Source of the DNA: Brachynemurus nebulosus
Lineage: Eukaryota; Arthropoda; Insecta; Neuroptera; Myrmeleontidae
Direction of reading: 5' to 3'
Assembly (NCBI GenBank): GCA_035578155.1
Contig: JAPWDM010000043.1
Span: 425,001-489,000 of the forward strand
DNA length: 64,000 nucleotides
This document shows, in pieces, positions 29,648 through 40,221 of this stretch. Numbering within the stretch: the stretch's first letter is position 1; each line of letters opens with the position of its first letter. Both the position numbers and the translations under genes were made by a program. The notes below the pieces were generated by a model. That model saw nothing but the letters and a program-made list of their open reading frames with translations. It made no database searches and was not told where the DNA came from.

Positions 29648-32600
29648 TCAAATCCGTTTGGGTAGGACCCATGGGTGGTCCGAAACCCTACCACGGCTTC
29701 TGGTACGGTAGTTTTCATCTCGCCTCGCATCACCGACAGGTGCGGCTCCCTCAGCTTCGTCGGCACTTGCGTAGCTATCCGAGGAGTTACCGTCATTTAC
29801 CCCTCCCATGTTGGGTTCGGCTTCACCTTCATTTTCGTCTTCAGGTTCTACGGCTTCCTCGTCCTCGGGATGTTGCCGTATATCGATCCCCTCTCCAACC
29901 GGAATTTGACGTGCTTCTGGTGGTGGTGGATGAACGTCAACTGGAACCTCTACGATTTCGATTGGCTGGTCCTCAGTTTCATTTGCCATTTGCTCATTCC
30001 CGTCTGATAAAATCGGGTCCCACATTCCCACTTCTTCGATTTCTTCCCCATTGAGCTGATTTTGGCTGCCCCCTTCCCACTTCGGTAGATTTGCTATGTC
30101 CCCCTTATATGATTTTAGTCGGTTCACATGAACGACTTCGGTTTTATTCCCGTAGACCTCCTTTATTTGGTATGTAACCGGCCCTTTTATGTCGATTACA
30201 CGATATGGCCCGGTCCATGGTTTAGCGAGCTTTTTCCCTTGTTTAATCGCTGGTTGGTATAGAAAGACAATTTCGCCAAGTTGAAACGCCGCTGGTTTTG
30301 ATTTCTTTTCGTAATAACTATTTTGCCGTTGAACTGCTTCTTCGTTGTTTTTCATAACTTTTTCGTATGCGGTAGACAATCGTTGTAGAAGTTCGGTTAC
30401 ATAATTTTCGCTGACGTCATAATTCATACGCCTCGGTTTGATTATTTCGTCATACGGCATCCTCATGTCGCGCCCGTGTAATAAGAAAAATGGAGTCTCT
30501 CCCGTTGCACTGTGTATCGTACCCCGATACGCCATTAAAATATATGGGAGCCAGTCATCCCAATCCCGTTGATCATCTTTGATGAAATGTGACAACATAT
30601 CTTTAATGACCCTGTGACTTCTTTCAATAAGCCCATTTGACTGCGGATGGTAAGCAGTAGTGTGAATTTTCTTGATTTTTAGTTTTTCACACAAGTTTTT
30701 CATCAGGCTTGACAGGAAATTGGTCCCTTGATCCGTGAGCAAAATTCTCGGTGTACCGTGCCTAGCAATGACTGTTTCAACTAGCGCCCTCGCTATCGTG
30801 TCTGCTTTCTGGTCTGGTAGAGCAACAGCTTCCAAATATCGTGTGAAGTGATCCTGGATTGTAAGGATAAATTTGTTCCCACGTAAAGTTGTTGTTAGAG
30901 GGCCCACAATATCCAATGATATTCGTTCAAATGGGGCCCCTACCGTCGAAAATTTTTGAAGGGGTGCGGGTTTACGATTCGGTGGTGTTTTCCTACGAGT
31001 ACATGAGATACACTGATTACAGTAACGCTTAACATCTGATGACATTGAAGACCAATACAATTTACTGCGTATTAAAGCCAATGTTTTTGCGATACCCGAA
31101 TGTGCGCAGAATGGCGAATCGTGATAGTCACGTATCACTTGATCAACCATTGAATTGGGGATCACAAGTTGGTCATATCTTCCGTCTCTTGTGCGCGTTT
31201 TGTACAAGATCCCGTCGTCATCTAAATAGTATTGATCAATATTGGACCCATTTTCGATTTTTGATATAATAGAAGTTAAATTTTTATCCCTTCGTTGTTC
31301 TGCTTTTATCCACCCTCGATCCCAAAACGGTTCATAGACTGGTTCGACATCTGCCATTCCCACTGGTATTCGAGACAGTGCATCTGCATTTCCATTTTTG
31401 CGTCCCGGACGATATGTTACTTCAAAATCGTACTCACTAAGTATCAAAGCCCATCTAGCAAGTCGTGAACTTGGGTCCTTTATTGACAGTAACCATTTTA
31501 ACGGACGATGATCCGTAATAACGGTGAATTTTCGACCAAACAGGTAGCAACGGTAGTGCTTTATAGCCCATACCAAAGCAAGCAGTTCACGTTCAGTCGC
31601 CGAATAGTTCCTTTCCGCCTTTGTAAGTTGTCGACTAGCATACGATACAGGTTTTTCGAGCCCATTTTCTTTCTGACTTAAGACCGCCCCTATCGCTGTG
31701 CCCGATGCATCGGTAATTACGATGAATGGCTTTGTAAAGTCAGGATATTTCAGCACTGGTGGTGTACAAAGTGCTTCTTTTAAACTTTGAAAAGCCCGAT
31801 CCGCTTCTTTACTCCATATGAAGGGTGTGTTTTTCTGGGTAAGTTCCGTTAGCGGTTTAGCGATCTTTGCAAAATTCTGGATGAACCTCCGGTAGAACCC
31901 AGCTAGACCCAAAAAGGCACGTATCCCTTTAACGTCCCTAGGTTGAGGATATTTCTTCACGGCTTCTACTTTTCCCTCGTCGGGTAAAATTCCTCGGTGA
32001 GAAATTATATGCCCTAAATACTTGGTTTCACGTCGCAGAAACTGACATTTGGTTGGTTTCAATTTTAGATTAGCCTTTCGAATGCAATCAAACACTTCCC
32101 TGATTCTATCTAAGTGTTCTCCCAGTCCGTTACCATTGAAAATGATGATATCGTCGAGATAGGCGAAACATTTGATCCCTTTAATTCCTGTTAGGATGGT
32201 GTCCATCAGGCGCTGGAAGGTGCTTGGGGCATTGATGAGTCCAAAGGCCATTTTTCGACATTCGTAGTGACCATCTGGAGTTGAGAACCCAGTCTTCTCC
32301 TGATCTTCATCAGCAATACCTATTTGCCAATACCCCGAAGCCAGATCTAGTGTGGTAAAAAGATTGGCATTACCGAGCATGTCTATCGTCTCTTGTAGAT
32401 TCGGTAAGGGATAGAAATCACGCTTCGTTACTTGATTTAACCCTCTGAAGTCGATGCAGACCCTGACCTTAGCCTCCCCTGTTGGTGTCTTTTTCGGAAC
32501 CATAACAACCGGTGCCGACCATGGTGATGTTGAGTGCTTGATAACCCCTTCCTTGAGCATCTCTTGAATATTCTCCTGTAGAATCTGTCGTTGTGCATGC

Positions 32601-33940
32601 GGAACTCGATACGGAGCTTTAGAAATAGGGTGAACATTTTCTGTAATTATTCTATGTTTAATCCCAACGGCTTCCCCTAGTTTGTCTCCTTCAAGAAGAA
32701 ATATATCCCTATATTCGCATAATAATTTAAGTAGGAGCTTTTTGCTAGTCCCATCTAGGTGCGTTAAATCGATGCAATCCTCCAATAACGCTTCTTCCGC
32801 TTTTAATTCGGCGTTTACTGTACAGCAATTTATCCCATTTCCCATTTTTCTATTATAATTTGCCCTATTTTTATTCCCTTTGCTTTTATTTAATAATGAC
32901 GTTGCGCGCGCATTTGCATTTTTCCCTTGTAAATGATTTCCCATATTATATTTATTGTTGCCCTTTAAATTTATAGAGCCCCCACTTGCTGTATTGTTTC
33001 CCATTCCATCCAATTCCGTTTCTTCTGCATATCCTACAATAGTTTTAACTGGAACTTCCAATTCTTGATGGCTTAAATTTACTAAACAAACTCTAACTTC
33101 GTTGTCCTCAGTTACGTTATCCATTACACGTGCTGATATAACCCCATGAATAAGTATTTCAGTTGGTTCCACAATAACTGCTTTCGACGTAAGTTCCGAA
33201 CTAGCCACGCAAACGCATTCGCATCTAGCGGGCAGTAGAAGTCTTTCCTTGAGCGAAACAGGGTAGCGGCCAACTACCTGCTTCTGATCAACACTTAATT
33301 TTGGCCGAATTAAGGGTGATCGGACTCCTTCGTTGTTAATCTTCTTTGTGGTCGGTTCGATACTGATATCGTTTTCAGCTACATGAGTACTTGGTTTAGA
33401 GTTTGCACATTTTTCCCACTTTTCCTTGTTCCCATTAATTGATTTCCCGTCGTTGACGAAGTTGGTTATAGGTAAATTTGCATCTTCTTCATTATACATC
33501 CGTAGTATTTCGTCCCTCATTGTTAATGTCCCGTTGTCGTAATTTATGGTAGCCCTAGCGGCCCTTAAGAAGTCACGTCCTAGTAGTCCATCGGCATTGA
33601 TGGGTAGATCGTCACAAATTATGGCTGTAAGATCAAAATTTTGATGTTCGGTGGATAAGGTAAGGTTGGCATATTCATCGCAGCGTATCTCACCCCCAGT
33701 TATACCTATTAATTTCATATCGTCCATTTTTTGACATATTAATGAAGCTAGCGAATCCCTTTTTAATAAAGTTGCTGCGCTACCCGTGTCCACGATAAGT
33801 TGAACTGGTCGTCCATTTACATTCACCGAGATGAAGCTGGGAATGTCCCTTTGAATGAATGTGTGTGATATTATTACTGTCGGTTTCCTTCGAGCCGGGA
33901 CTCGCGCGAAGGGTCTTCGTAGTTTAAATTCCTTCCAGAA
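29648..33940 (-). CDS. pol: Pol polyprotein: protease, reverse transcriptase, RNase H, integrase
   Basis: Frame is open from 33940, just below an in-frame TGA, to 29648, overlapping gag by 67 nt in the -1 frame, so it has no start codon of its own and is made as Gag-Pol. The protease active site is LIVDTGSAATLL. The RT has YLDDIIIF about 600 residues in. RNase H has ITDASG and ITDHRP. The integrase has an HHCC finger (H-x4-H then CNQCISC) and the D,D,E triad in SLDIVGPL, LLTDQGTNF and NGLIERSH. A GPY/F-type module (WTGPYRV) follows, then an acidic Pro/Glu-rich tail. All key residues are present and no frameshift is seen. Confidence 0.95.
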   Translation of the reverse strand, partial: FWKEFKLRRPFARVPARRKPTVIISHTFIQRDIPSFISVNVNGRPVQLIVDTGSAATLLKRDSLASLICQKMDDMKLIGITGGEIRCDEYANLTLSTEHQNFDLTAIICDDLPINADGLLGRDFLRAARATINYDNGTLTMRDEILRMYNEEDANLPITNFVNDGKSINGNKEKWEKCANSKPSTHVAENDISIEPTTKKINNEGVRSPLIRPKLSVDQKQVVGRYPVSLKERLLLPARCECVCVASSELTSKAVIVEPTEILIHGVISARVMDNVTEDNEVRVCLVNLSHQELEVPVKTIVGYAEETELDGMGNNTASGGSINLKGNNKYNMGNHLQGKNANARATSLLNKSKGNKNRANYNRKMGNGINCCTVNAELKAEEALLEDCIDLTHLDGTSKKLLLKLLCEYRDIFLLEGDKLGEAVGIKHRIITENVHPISKAPYRVPHAQRQILQENIQEMLKEGVIKHSTSPWSAPVVMVPKKTPTGEAKVRVCIDFRGLNQVTKRDFYPLPNLQETIDMLGNANLFTTLDLASGYWQIGIADEDQEKTGFSTPDGHYECRKMAFGLINAPSTFQRLMDTILTGIKGIKCFAYLDDIIIFNGNGLGEHLDRIREVFDCIRKANLKLKPTKCQFLRRETKYLGHIISHRGILPDEGKVEAVKKYPQPRDVKGIRAFLGLAGFYRRFIQNFAKIAKPLTELTQKNTPFIWSKEADRAFQSLKEALCTPPVLKYPDFTKPFIVITDASGTAIGAVLSQKENGLEKPVSYASRQLTKAERNYSATERELLALVWAIKHYRCYLFGRKFTVITDHRPLKWLLSIKDPSSRLARWALILSEYDFEVTYRPGRKNGNADALSRIPVGMADVEPVYEPFWDRGWIKAEQRRDKNLTSIISKIENGSNIDQYYLDDDGILYKTRTRDGRYDQLVIPNSMVDQVIRDYHDSPFCAHSGIAKTLALIRSKLYWSSMSSDVKRYCNQCISCTRRKTPPNRKPAPLQKFSTVGAPFERISLDIVGPLTTTLRGNKFILTIQDHFTRYLEAVALPDQKADTIARALVETVIARHGTPRILLTDQGTNFLSSLMKNLCEKLKIKKIHTTAYHPQSNGLIERSHRVIKDMLSHFIKDDQRDWDDWLPYILMAYRGTIHSATGETPFFLLHGRDMRMPYDEIIKPRRMNYDVSENYVTELLQRLSTAYEKVMKNNEEAVQRQNSYYEKKSKPAAFQLGEIVFLYQPAIKQGKKLAKPWTGPYRVIDIKGPVTYQIKEVYGNKTEVVHVNRLKSYKGDIANLPKWEGGSQNQLNGEEIEEVGMWDPILSDGNEQMANETEDQPIEIVEVPVDVHPPPPEARQIPVGEGIDIRQHPEDEEAVEPEDENEGEAEPNMGGVNDGNSSDSYASADEAEGAAPVGDARRDENYRTRSRGRVSDHPWVLPKRI

Positions 33941-35031
33941 TCAGTAGTTTGTCGAGCTGGTACACCCGTAGAAGTTGAAGGCCCCCTTGTAGGTGTCGTC
34001 CTGGTGCCCCATTGACGTTGCCCCCCGTTGTTATTCTGGTTGCGAAAACAATTTCGTTCCATATGCCCTATCCGGTTGCACTTTCTACAGACAATTGCGG
34101 AGCGGCACTGAGCAGCGAAATGACCAGGTTTGAAACAATTAAGACATACTTGACCCCCTGGTGAATTATTCGGAGTATTCCGTGGTCCCCCCCTTGTAGT
34201 TGTCTTCGGAGCCCCCCTAGATTGATAGTTGTGGTTAATGGAAGGATTTCTAGAATTTGGTGTCCGATTCGTGAATCTTGGTGGTGAAGCATTATTGTTG
34301 TTTTGATAGGATCCCCGCGTACGATTTTGCATGCCCTGGTCAGAAGCCCCATATCCCGTGTAAAAAGAGCTCGTCGATGTTCTTCCGTTGCTTAGAATAA
34401 GTTGATTCATTTCTTCTTGTTCCGCAATTTCAGCTGCTTTGTCGATTGTAAGGTTCTTTTCGCGGACCAAGTGAATGCCGATAATTCGTAATAACTCACG
34501 CTTGAGTCCCTGTCGAAACTGTGCCAGTACCAGATCCATGTGTTTCTTCTCGATACCCGGTTTTTGACGGTCGGATGCATCTTGAAGGTCCTCTTCTAAA
34601 GATTCCTGAGCGACTAGTTTCAGCCTTGTTATGAACTGCTGGACCGTTTCATTACTTCTTTGGAAGGTTTGCGTTAACCTGTATTGAGCTGCTCCAGGGA
34701 CACGACGTGGTGCAAATCGTGCTATTAATTTAACTTTAAGATCTTTATAGGTAATACCGGGTGCTTGCAAAGTCGTCTCGCTTTTGTAATATCGGTATGC
34801 TTCCCCGACTAATTTGCATTTGAGTACACTTAAAAGTTGAGATTCTGTGAGTTGCTCCAATTCGGCCCGTTGTTCCAAACGATCGAAATATTCCCTAACG
34901 TTTACATCTGTTTTGCCCGTAAAATTTTCAAGTGAGTTCACAATTGAACCCAAACTAACTCGTGGTACCTCAACCGTGATGGACGGTTTACGCTCTGCTG
35001 CCTTAGACCCAGCTGCTTCGCCTTGCGTCAT
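33874..35031 (-). CDS. gag: Gag structural protein
   Basis: 385 residues. An N-terminal capsid-like region (FTGKTDVNVREYFDRLEQRAEL, typical of the Ty3/gypsy retrotransposon gag fold) is followed by LKVKLIARFAP and FITRLKLVAQ helices, a basic Asn/Arg/Thr-rich linker, and two CCHC knuckles, CLNCFKPGHFAAQC and CRKCNRIGHMERNC, near residues 295-330. It packages the element RNA in virus-like particles. The slippery heptamer sits about 18 codons before its stop. Confidence 0.93.
   Translation of the reverse strand: MTQGEAAGSKAAERKPSITVEVPRVSLGSIVNSLENFTGKTDVNVREYFDRLEQRAELEQLTESQLLSVLKCKLVGEAYRYYKSETTLQAPGITYKDLKVKLIARFAPRRVPGAAQYRLTQTFQRSNETVQQFITRLKLVAQESLEEDLQDASDRQKPGIEKKHMDLVLAQFRQGLKRELLRIIGIHLVREKNLTIDKAAEIAEQEEMNQLILSNGRTSTSSFYTGYGASDQGMQNRTRGSYQNNNNASPPRFTNRTPNSRNPSINHNYQSRGAPKTTTRGGPRNTPNNSPGGQVCLNCFKPGHFAAQCRSAIVCRKCNRIGHMERNCFRNQNNNGGQRQWGTRTTPTRGPSTSTGVPARQTTDSGRNLNYEDPSRESRLEGNRQ
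33887..33928 (-). promoter_or_regulatory. Gag-Pol -1 frameshift signal
   Basis: Heptamer TTTAAAC (33928-33922, minus) lies in the gag frame as T-TTA-AAC, inside the gag/pol overlap. Nine bases further a stem CCTTCG/CGAAGG (33912-33907 with 33892-33887) follows, with an inner CGAG/CTCG alternative. Heptamer, spacing and frame all match a classical -1 programmed frameshift site. Confidence 0.8.
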
Positions 35032-36563
35032 GATTGATGATTAGGTGATGTCGCCCCGCGAAAAAGAAAATTACGAATTCCAAAACCCCCGAACAGACAA
35101 GAGAATACAACCGTATGTTCGTTTATTTATTTATAAATAATAAAAAGAAAATTTTACATATAATGTTTTAAACTGATGGATACCGAATATGTATTAAAGG
35201 TGTTGTTCCCTTTTCCAGAAAATACAAAACAAACAAAAAAAAAAAACAGAAAAAACTTCGAAACAATTCCCAACAACCTTTCACTATTTACTCCTTGTTT
35301 ACACAGATACAAATTTACGTCCCCTCCCAATTTCCAAAATTTTTTGCAAGTGTAGCATTACCGTACGCCCAAATTACCAAAATAATGCATACAATTTCAA
35401 AATTTATTATAAAATACTTTAACATGTATATTTAACTGAATATATTTATGACCCACTCTGTAGCGTGAGTACACCTTGTATTTATCACTTTGGCAATGCA
35501 TTAAAGTTGTGTATGAACTGCGGACGTTCGTATATGTACGGTAATACTACCTCTATGCTTATATGTATATATCCAATATATTATTATGTGTGTATCCTCT
35601 GGCGCGGTATAATATGTTTGATGTACAACCTCATATGTACGTATTCTCGTATACATACATATAGTATGTTATAGCTACATATACATATCCTTGATAATTA
35701 TTTATGTATAGTAATTTAATTAGTAATACATACATATGTGGGTACATATAGTATAATGTATGTACTATGCATGTATTATGTATATGTGGTGTACGTGTAC
35801 GTCTCTATGCGTACGTCTACTGTCTTATATGCGATATGTGTAATATAATGACGTAATCATTACTTACCTTGCAACAAACGAATCTAGGAAATTGATTCGC
35901 AACGATCAATTCAACGTGTATTGTTACGCACTTATTGTCTTTTTATTGCTTACGTAGCTTATTTCATATTATAATGACCCATAAATTAACTATGAAACAA
36001 TGCCCTATCAGATTTTTGTTAATTTAATTTTTCAGCAAGAAAAAAAAAAAACGAAAAATTATGCAGATTATAATATACCTAACTATATTTATTCCTTTTT
36101 TGTTTTTTGGTTTTTTCTTTTTTCCTTTTTTAAGAATTTATTTTTCTAAATTGATTTTAACTACCCGCGGAAAGAGAAGAAAAAAAAATTGTATTATATT
36201 TACAAAATTAATATTAACTGCCCAGTACAAAATAAATTCAAAGAACCCTTTTAATTTTTCTTTTTCTTTTAATTGATTCATTTACCGAATTAAGTAAGCG
36301 CACTTATGAATTATTTTAGAAAAGTTTTTTAATGTTGGGGTGTTTAATTATTTTATGCCCTTCCTAAAATCCTTATTTCATAAAAACTTTATAAAAATCT
36401 AAATTTATTACCTACTTTATAAATTCCTAAATTTTTCTCTTTTTAACGTGATACCCTCCCAAAATTTAAACCAAATGAAAATTTAACCCCCCCATCTTTC
36501 CCTGGAAACGATCGCGCCTACCCATTTTCCAACAGGACACATTCCGTTCGCTGCCACCAAAAA
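35032..36563 (-). promoter_or_regulatory. gypsy 5' leader with PBS and splice donor
   Basis: A 1.53-kb untranslated leader, AT-rich with TATGTA-like words. On the minus strand GCAAG|GTAAGTAATG (GT at 35867-35866) is a consensus 5' splice site, a good partner for the env acceptor. No gag-length ORF occurs here. Confidence 0.6.
36544..36559 (-). other. Primer-binding site
   Basis: TGGTGGCAGCGAACGG begins 4 bases after the 5' LTR on the minus strand. TGG at the start matches the CCA end of a tRNA. I cannot name the tRNA with confidence. Confidence 0.75.
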
Positions 36564-37058
36564 TGTTACGACCGCCGTGGAATGACGATCAGTAGCGTGT
36601 TGAGCGTAGAGGGTTCGAACTCTACGAAACTCAAAACTAGTAGTTTCGAGATGTGCCCTCGTGTCGGACGGTAGGGGGATGTCTCAGGGTTAAGAAATAA
36701 AACATTATAAACCACGTTTACGCTTAATCTACAGTTTATTAATATATTAAGTTTAAAAGAAATACATATTACTATCGACTTACCCCGAAATTCCCGTGCT
36801 TTCACTTTTATCCTGGTTCTCAAGTAACACTCACTTTCACCCTTCAGACACTACGTGTAATTAACTTCCAACTCTACTCACACTCTGTTTCCAACTGTAT
36901 TTCATCGTTCCCCAATTTTTGGTCAACGACTTGTTTGAATGCAACGATTTTCGCTGACACCATCAATTTTTAATTATTACATTAATTTTTCATTAATTGC
37001 GTTAATCGCTACAGTCAAACCTGTCTACGCTGGAACACAGTTAGACCCGTTCACAACA
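36564..37058 (-). repeat. 5' LTR of the gypsy element
   Basis: 495 bp, apparently identical to the LTR at 26377-26871. It carries the promoter and polyadenylation signals of the element; a clear TATA box was not singled out. Confidence 0.95.
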
Positions 37059-38691
37059 CCAACAACGGCTGCAACAAGGCATCAACGAAGTGGTGACTTC
37101 TGCAGAAGCTCTTGGTTTTCGTTTCTCACCTCAAAAAACATCGGTGGTTCACTTCTGCAGAAAGCGCAACGTACATCCGGATCCTGTTCTCACACTTAAA
37201 GGATCCAATCTTCAGTGCGTTGATAGCGTCAGGTTTCTAGGACTCATATTTGATAAACAACTTACGTGGCGTCCACACCTCCAAGCCTTAGCAGCGAGTT
37301 GTCGCAGGACAATCAACATGCTTAAGTGCTTGGCTGGTGCATCGTGGGGTGCGGGCCGGGAGTCGTTGCTTCGCCTGTATCAATCGCTAGTTCTGACTAG
37401 GATTGATTACGGCAGCATTGCTTACTCCTCCGCCCGGGCGTCTGCGCTTCTACTCCTAGACCCTGTTCACCATGCAGGCATACGACTGGCTACGGGAGCA
37501 TTTCGAACGAGTCCTTCTATGAGCCTCTGCGTAGAGTCGGGTCTTCCTCCGCTGCGACTGAGACGTGAGCGTCTCTTGCTCAATTATGCAGCGGGGGTAT
37601 ATGCAACACCTACACATATAAACTACCCGACTCTGTTCAGATACCGTTTACAGGGGCTCTACGGTCGACGTCCCACCATAAGTCGACCAGTGGCCGTTCG
37701 AACGCAGGAGTTATTAGAGAGTCTGCACTTACAGTTCGCCAAGGTACTTCCGAAACGTCCTATGGAAGTACCTCCTTGGCTGATCCCTAACGTAAGGTGT
37801 CGTTTCGACTTGACTGGTTTCAACAAGGAGGAGACCAGTTCATTCGAATATCGATCCCGGTTTTATGAGATCATTAGCGAACTTGACTCTCTCTGCATAT
37901 ACACAGATGGATCCAAAACAGCTACGGGTGTGGGAAGTGCCATCGTCATTCGTGACGATCCTCACGCTTGGACACTTCCTCCCCAGGCCACTGTGTATAC
38001 TGCGGAATTATTTGCTATTTTGCAAGCCCTGCGATTCTGTCAAACATCCGAAGACAGCGCATTCCTCATTTGTTCCGACTCGTTGAGCGCGTTGCAAGCG
38101 ATCTGCCACTCTCATACCATCGATCCACTGGTGCAGAACATCCTGAGGTGTCTCTACATTCTCCGCCAAAAGTCTGTCACCTTCTTTTGGATTCCCGGAC
38201 ATGTGGGGATACCTGGCAATGAACTCGCCGACCAGGCAGCACGTCATGCAGCCGAAGTCGGTGAGCCACAGGACATTGCCATACGCCCAGAGGATCTGAG
38301 AGTGTGCATTAGATCCGCGATCGATCAGAAATGGCAACGTGAGTGGAACAACCTCACGGCTAAGCTCAGACAGGTGAAACCTGAGGTCCGAAGAACTCCG
38401 GCACCTGTAAATCTGAGCCGGCGAGAGAGTGTGGCCCTGACGCGTTTACGCTTGGGCCACACGGCGTTAACACATCGTCATCTTCTCGCCGGTGAGGATC
38501 AGCCAAGGTGCGCCGCCTGCAGGACGGCGCTGACCGTGAGGCATATAGTTGAGGAATGTGTAGCCCTTGAGCCATTGCGCCAAAGGCTGCAGCTCCCGAA
38601 TAATGTAGCCGACGCATTAAGTTATGATGCTGTCTCTGAAAGAAAGATGCTTGAATTTCTCCGAAATTCGCATCTTCTTCAGAGACTTTAG
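37059..38691 (+). pseudogene. LINE ORF2, unit 6, 3' part
   Basis: Continues ORF2 after the gypsy insertion, beginning with the repeated CCAA and the codons for QRLQQG. It is open from the post-YVDD RT region through RNase H (YTDGSK, TAEL, CSDS, GHVGIPGNELAD) to the C-terminal knuckle, where CAACRTALTVRHIVEEC keeps the ligands, and to the normal stop. It is separated from its RT and endonuclease, so not functional. Confidence 0.9.
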
Positions 38692-39521
38692 GGGCATTAC
38701 ATCTCTTAATTTTACAAAGCCGTCTCTCATTATCTCCCCCGACAGTGAATTTTATTTTTCAGCTATTTTAATCTATGTGTTTTCAAGCTTTTTGTGTTGT
38801 CTTATTTATTAACAATACCCTGTTCCAGCTGGTCTGGCAGGGTACTTTTAGTCTCTCGTTATGCCACTAAGGGCCTTTTACACCCTTAGTAGTACTGTTG
38901 TTATTTATACATGTTTTTTTTGTTGTTGTTATTTCTTTTTAACGATGTACCACCGAGGGCTCTTTACACCCGAGGTGGTACATCATTTGTTGTTTTTTAT
39001 CTGTGATATTCTGTTATGCCGCTGTGAGCCTCTTGTTATGGCTCCACAGCGGTATTGTTTTAATTCCTTATTATGTCACTGGTGGGCCTGTGGCTCCCCA
39101 GTGACGTAATAAGTTTTATCTGTGATTTTCCACTGTGATAATTGTCTGTGATATTTGTGCGTTTCTAGTCTGGTTCCTCCACCCCGAAGCCCTTAACGCC
39201 TCGGGGGGAGTCGCAGCGATGGTCTTCAGGCCTTGGTGACTGGACGCTCTGTCTAGTACTTATACCGTCACCGAGGACTGTCCGCTCCTTTTAAGCCCTG
39301 GGATGGCAGGGCCCATCGTTGGATTTTTATCTGTGTATGTTTGTCCTTTGTCTAATGCATTTATGTGTTCCTGTCTGTTTTGTGTATGTTTTTATTTTTA
39401 CTGTGTATGGCGGCGCATGCCCTTAGTTGGCGATGCCGCCGGACACTGTTGACCGCGCCATCCACCGGCAGTAGTGTCCCAATTTTAATAAAAAAAAAAA
39501 AATAATAATAATAATAATAAT
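38692..39521 (+). promoter_or_regulatory. LINE unit 6 3'UTR hairpin chain and tail
   Basis: Same stem order as unit 1. The third-from-last bases of the CCGCTGTG stem are G-C here instead of A-T. It ends AATAAAA.. then (TAA)n at 39503-39521, where unit 7 begins. Confidence 0.85.
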
Positions 39522-40221
39522 GGTGGTGAGGACACATATAGCAGCTGCCCTTGGCACCCGTGAGGGATATTTTTCCCCCATTGGTGTCAAGGAGGCTAAG
39601 GGTTCCTGGGGTAGTTTATGCGCAATACAGTAATCTTCGGATTCCATTAGCCTCTGACTACCCAAGATCGGCACCTTTCCTTCTCGAGGTACCACTGTTT
39701 TCACAAAAGATGCCGGATCTAGAGGAGTAATCCTCGAATGTTCATTTTTTCAACCTTTGTTTTTATTTATTTTCGTTTTTATTGTTTTTGTTTTCGTTAT
39801 TTTATTTCTTTTTGTTTCAGATTTTCTTTTATCTTTTGTTTCTTTTTTGTTTTTGGTTTTGTTTTGTTTTCGTTTTTTCAATGTTGTCCCAACTTAAAGT
39901 CATCTTGGGGACCCACACTAGCTCGTGTGTGGCTTAGCGGCGTTGTTTGGAAAAGGGGATCCTGGTGACTGAGGGAAGCCGTACTTGCGAGTACGGTGGA
40001 ACAACACTTCACTTCGGCCCTGGCTTCAAGCATAGACCGTGGCTGCGGTTATGCACCGGCCGCAGTAACTTCGAGCGCGCCGGGGTCGTGCGTGTCACTG
40101 GGGCAATGGGCTTGTCCCTAGGGCCCCTCATTTCCGTATCCCTGGCGTGGGAGTCCCACGTCCCTTATGAGGCTCCGAGGAGGGTGGGGAGCGGAGTGGG
40201 GGTTTTATTGTATTACAATTT
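39522..40221 (+). promoter_or_regulatory. LINE unit 7 5'UTR
   Basis: About 700 bp. GC-rich first part with GCACCCGTGAGGG, a T-rich tract (39745-39880) with TTTGTTTCAG, then a GC-rich part with hairpins CTGCGG/CCGCAG and CGTGGGA/TCCCACG before the ORF1 ATG. An internal promoter is expected from LINE biology, not proven. Confidence 0.65.

Larger units (their letters stand above)
26377..37058 (-). mobile_element. Ty3/gypsy LTR retrotransposon with env (errantivirus-like), apparently intact
   Basis: Two 495-bp LTRs that look identical base for base, TG..CA ends, and a CCAA duplication (26373-26376 and 37059-37062). PBS and PPT lie in the right places on the minus strand. Gag, pol and env are all open. 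Pol order is protease-RT-RNase H-integrase, as in Ty3/gypsy. Identical LTRs mean a very recent insertion, younger than the LINE unit it interrupts. Confidence 0.95.
22159..39521 (+). mobile_element. LINE unit 6, nearly full length, split by the gypsy element
   Basis: The 5'UTR begins at TCCATTAGCC, about 120 nt inside the start seen in units 7 and 8. ORF1 is open, ORF2 is broken by three indels and by the 10.68-kb gypsy insertion at 26,377-37,058, and the 3'UTR and (TAA)n tail are normal. Removing the gypsy and one copy of CCAA restores continuity of the surrounding LINE sequence. Confidence 0.9.

Noticed and set aside
29671..30054. Plus-strand frames opposite the end of pol
   Set aside because: Shadows of pol with no domain of their own.
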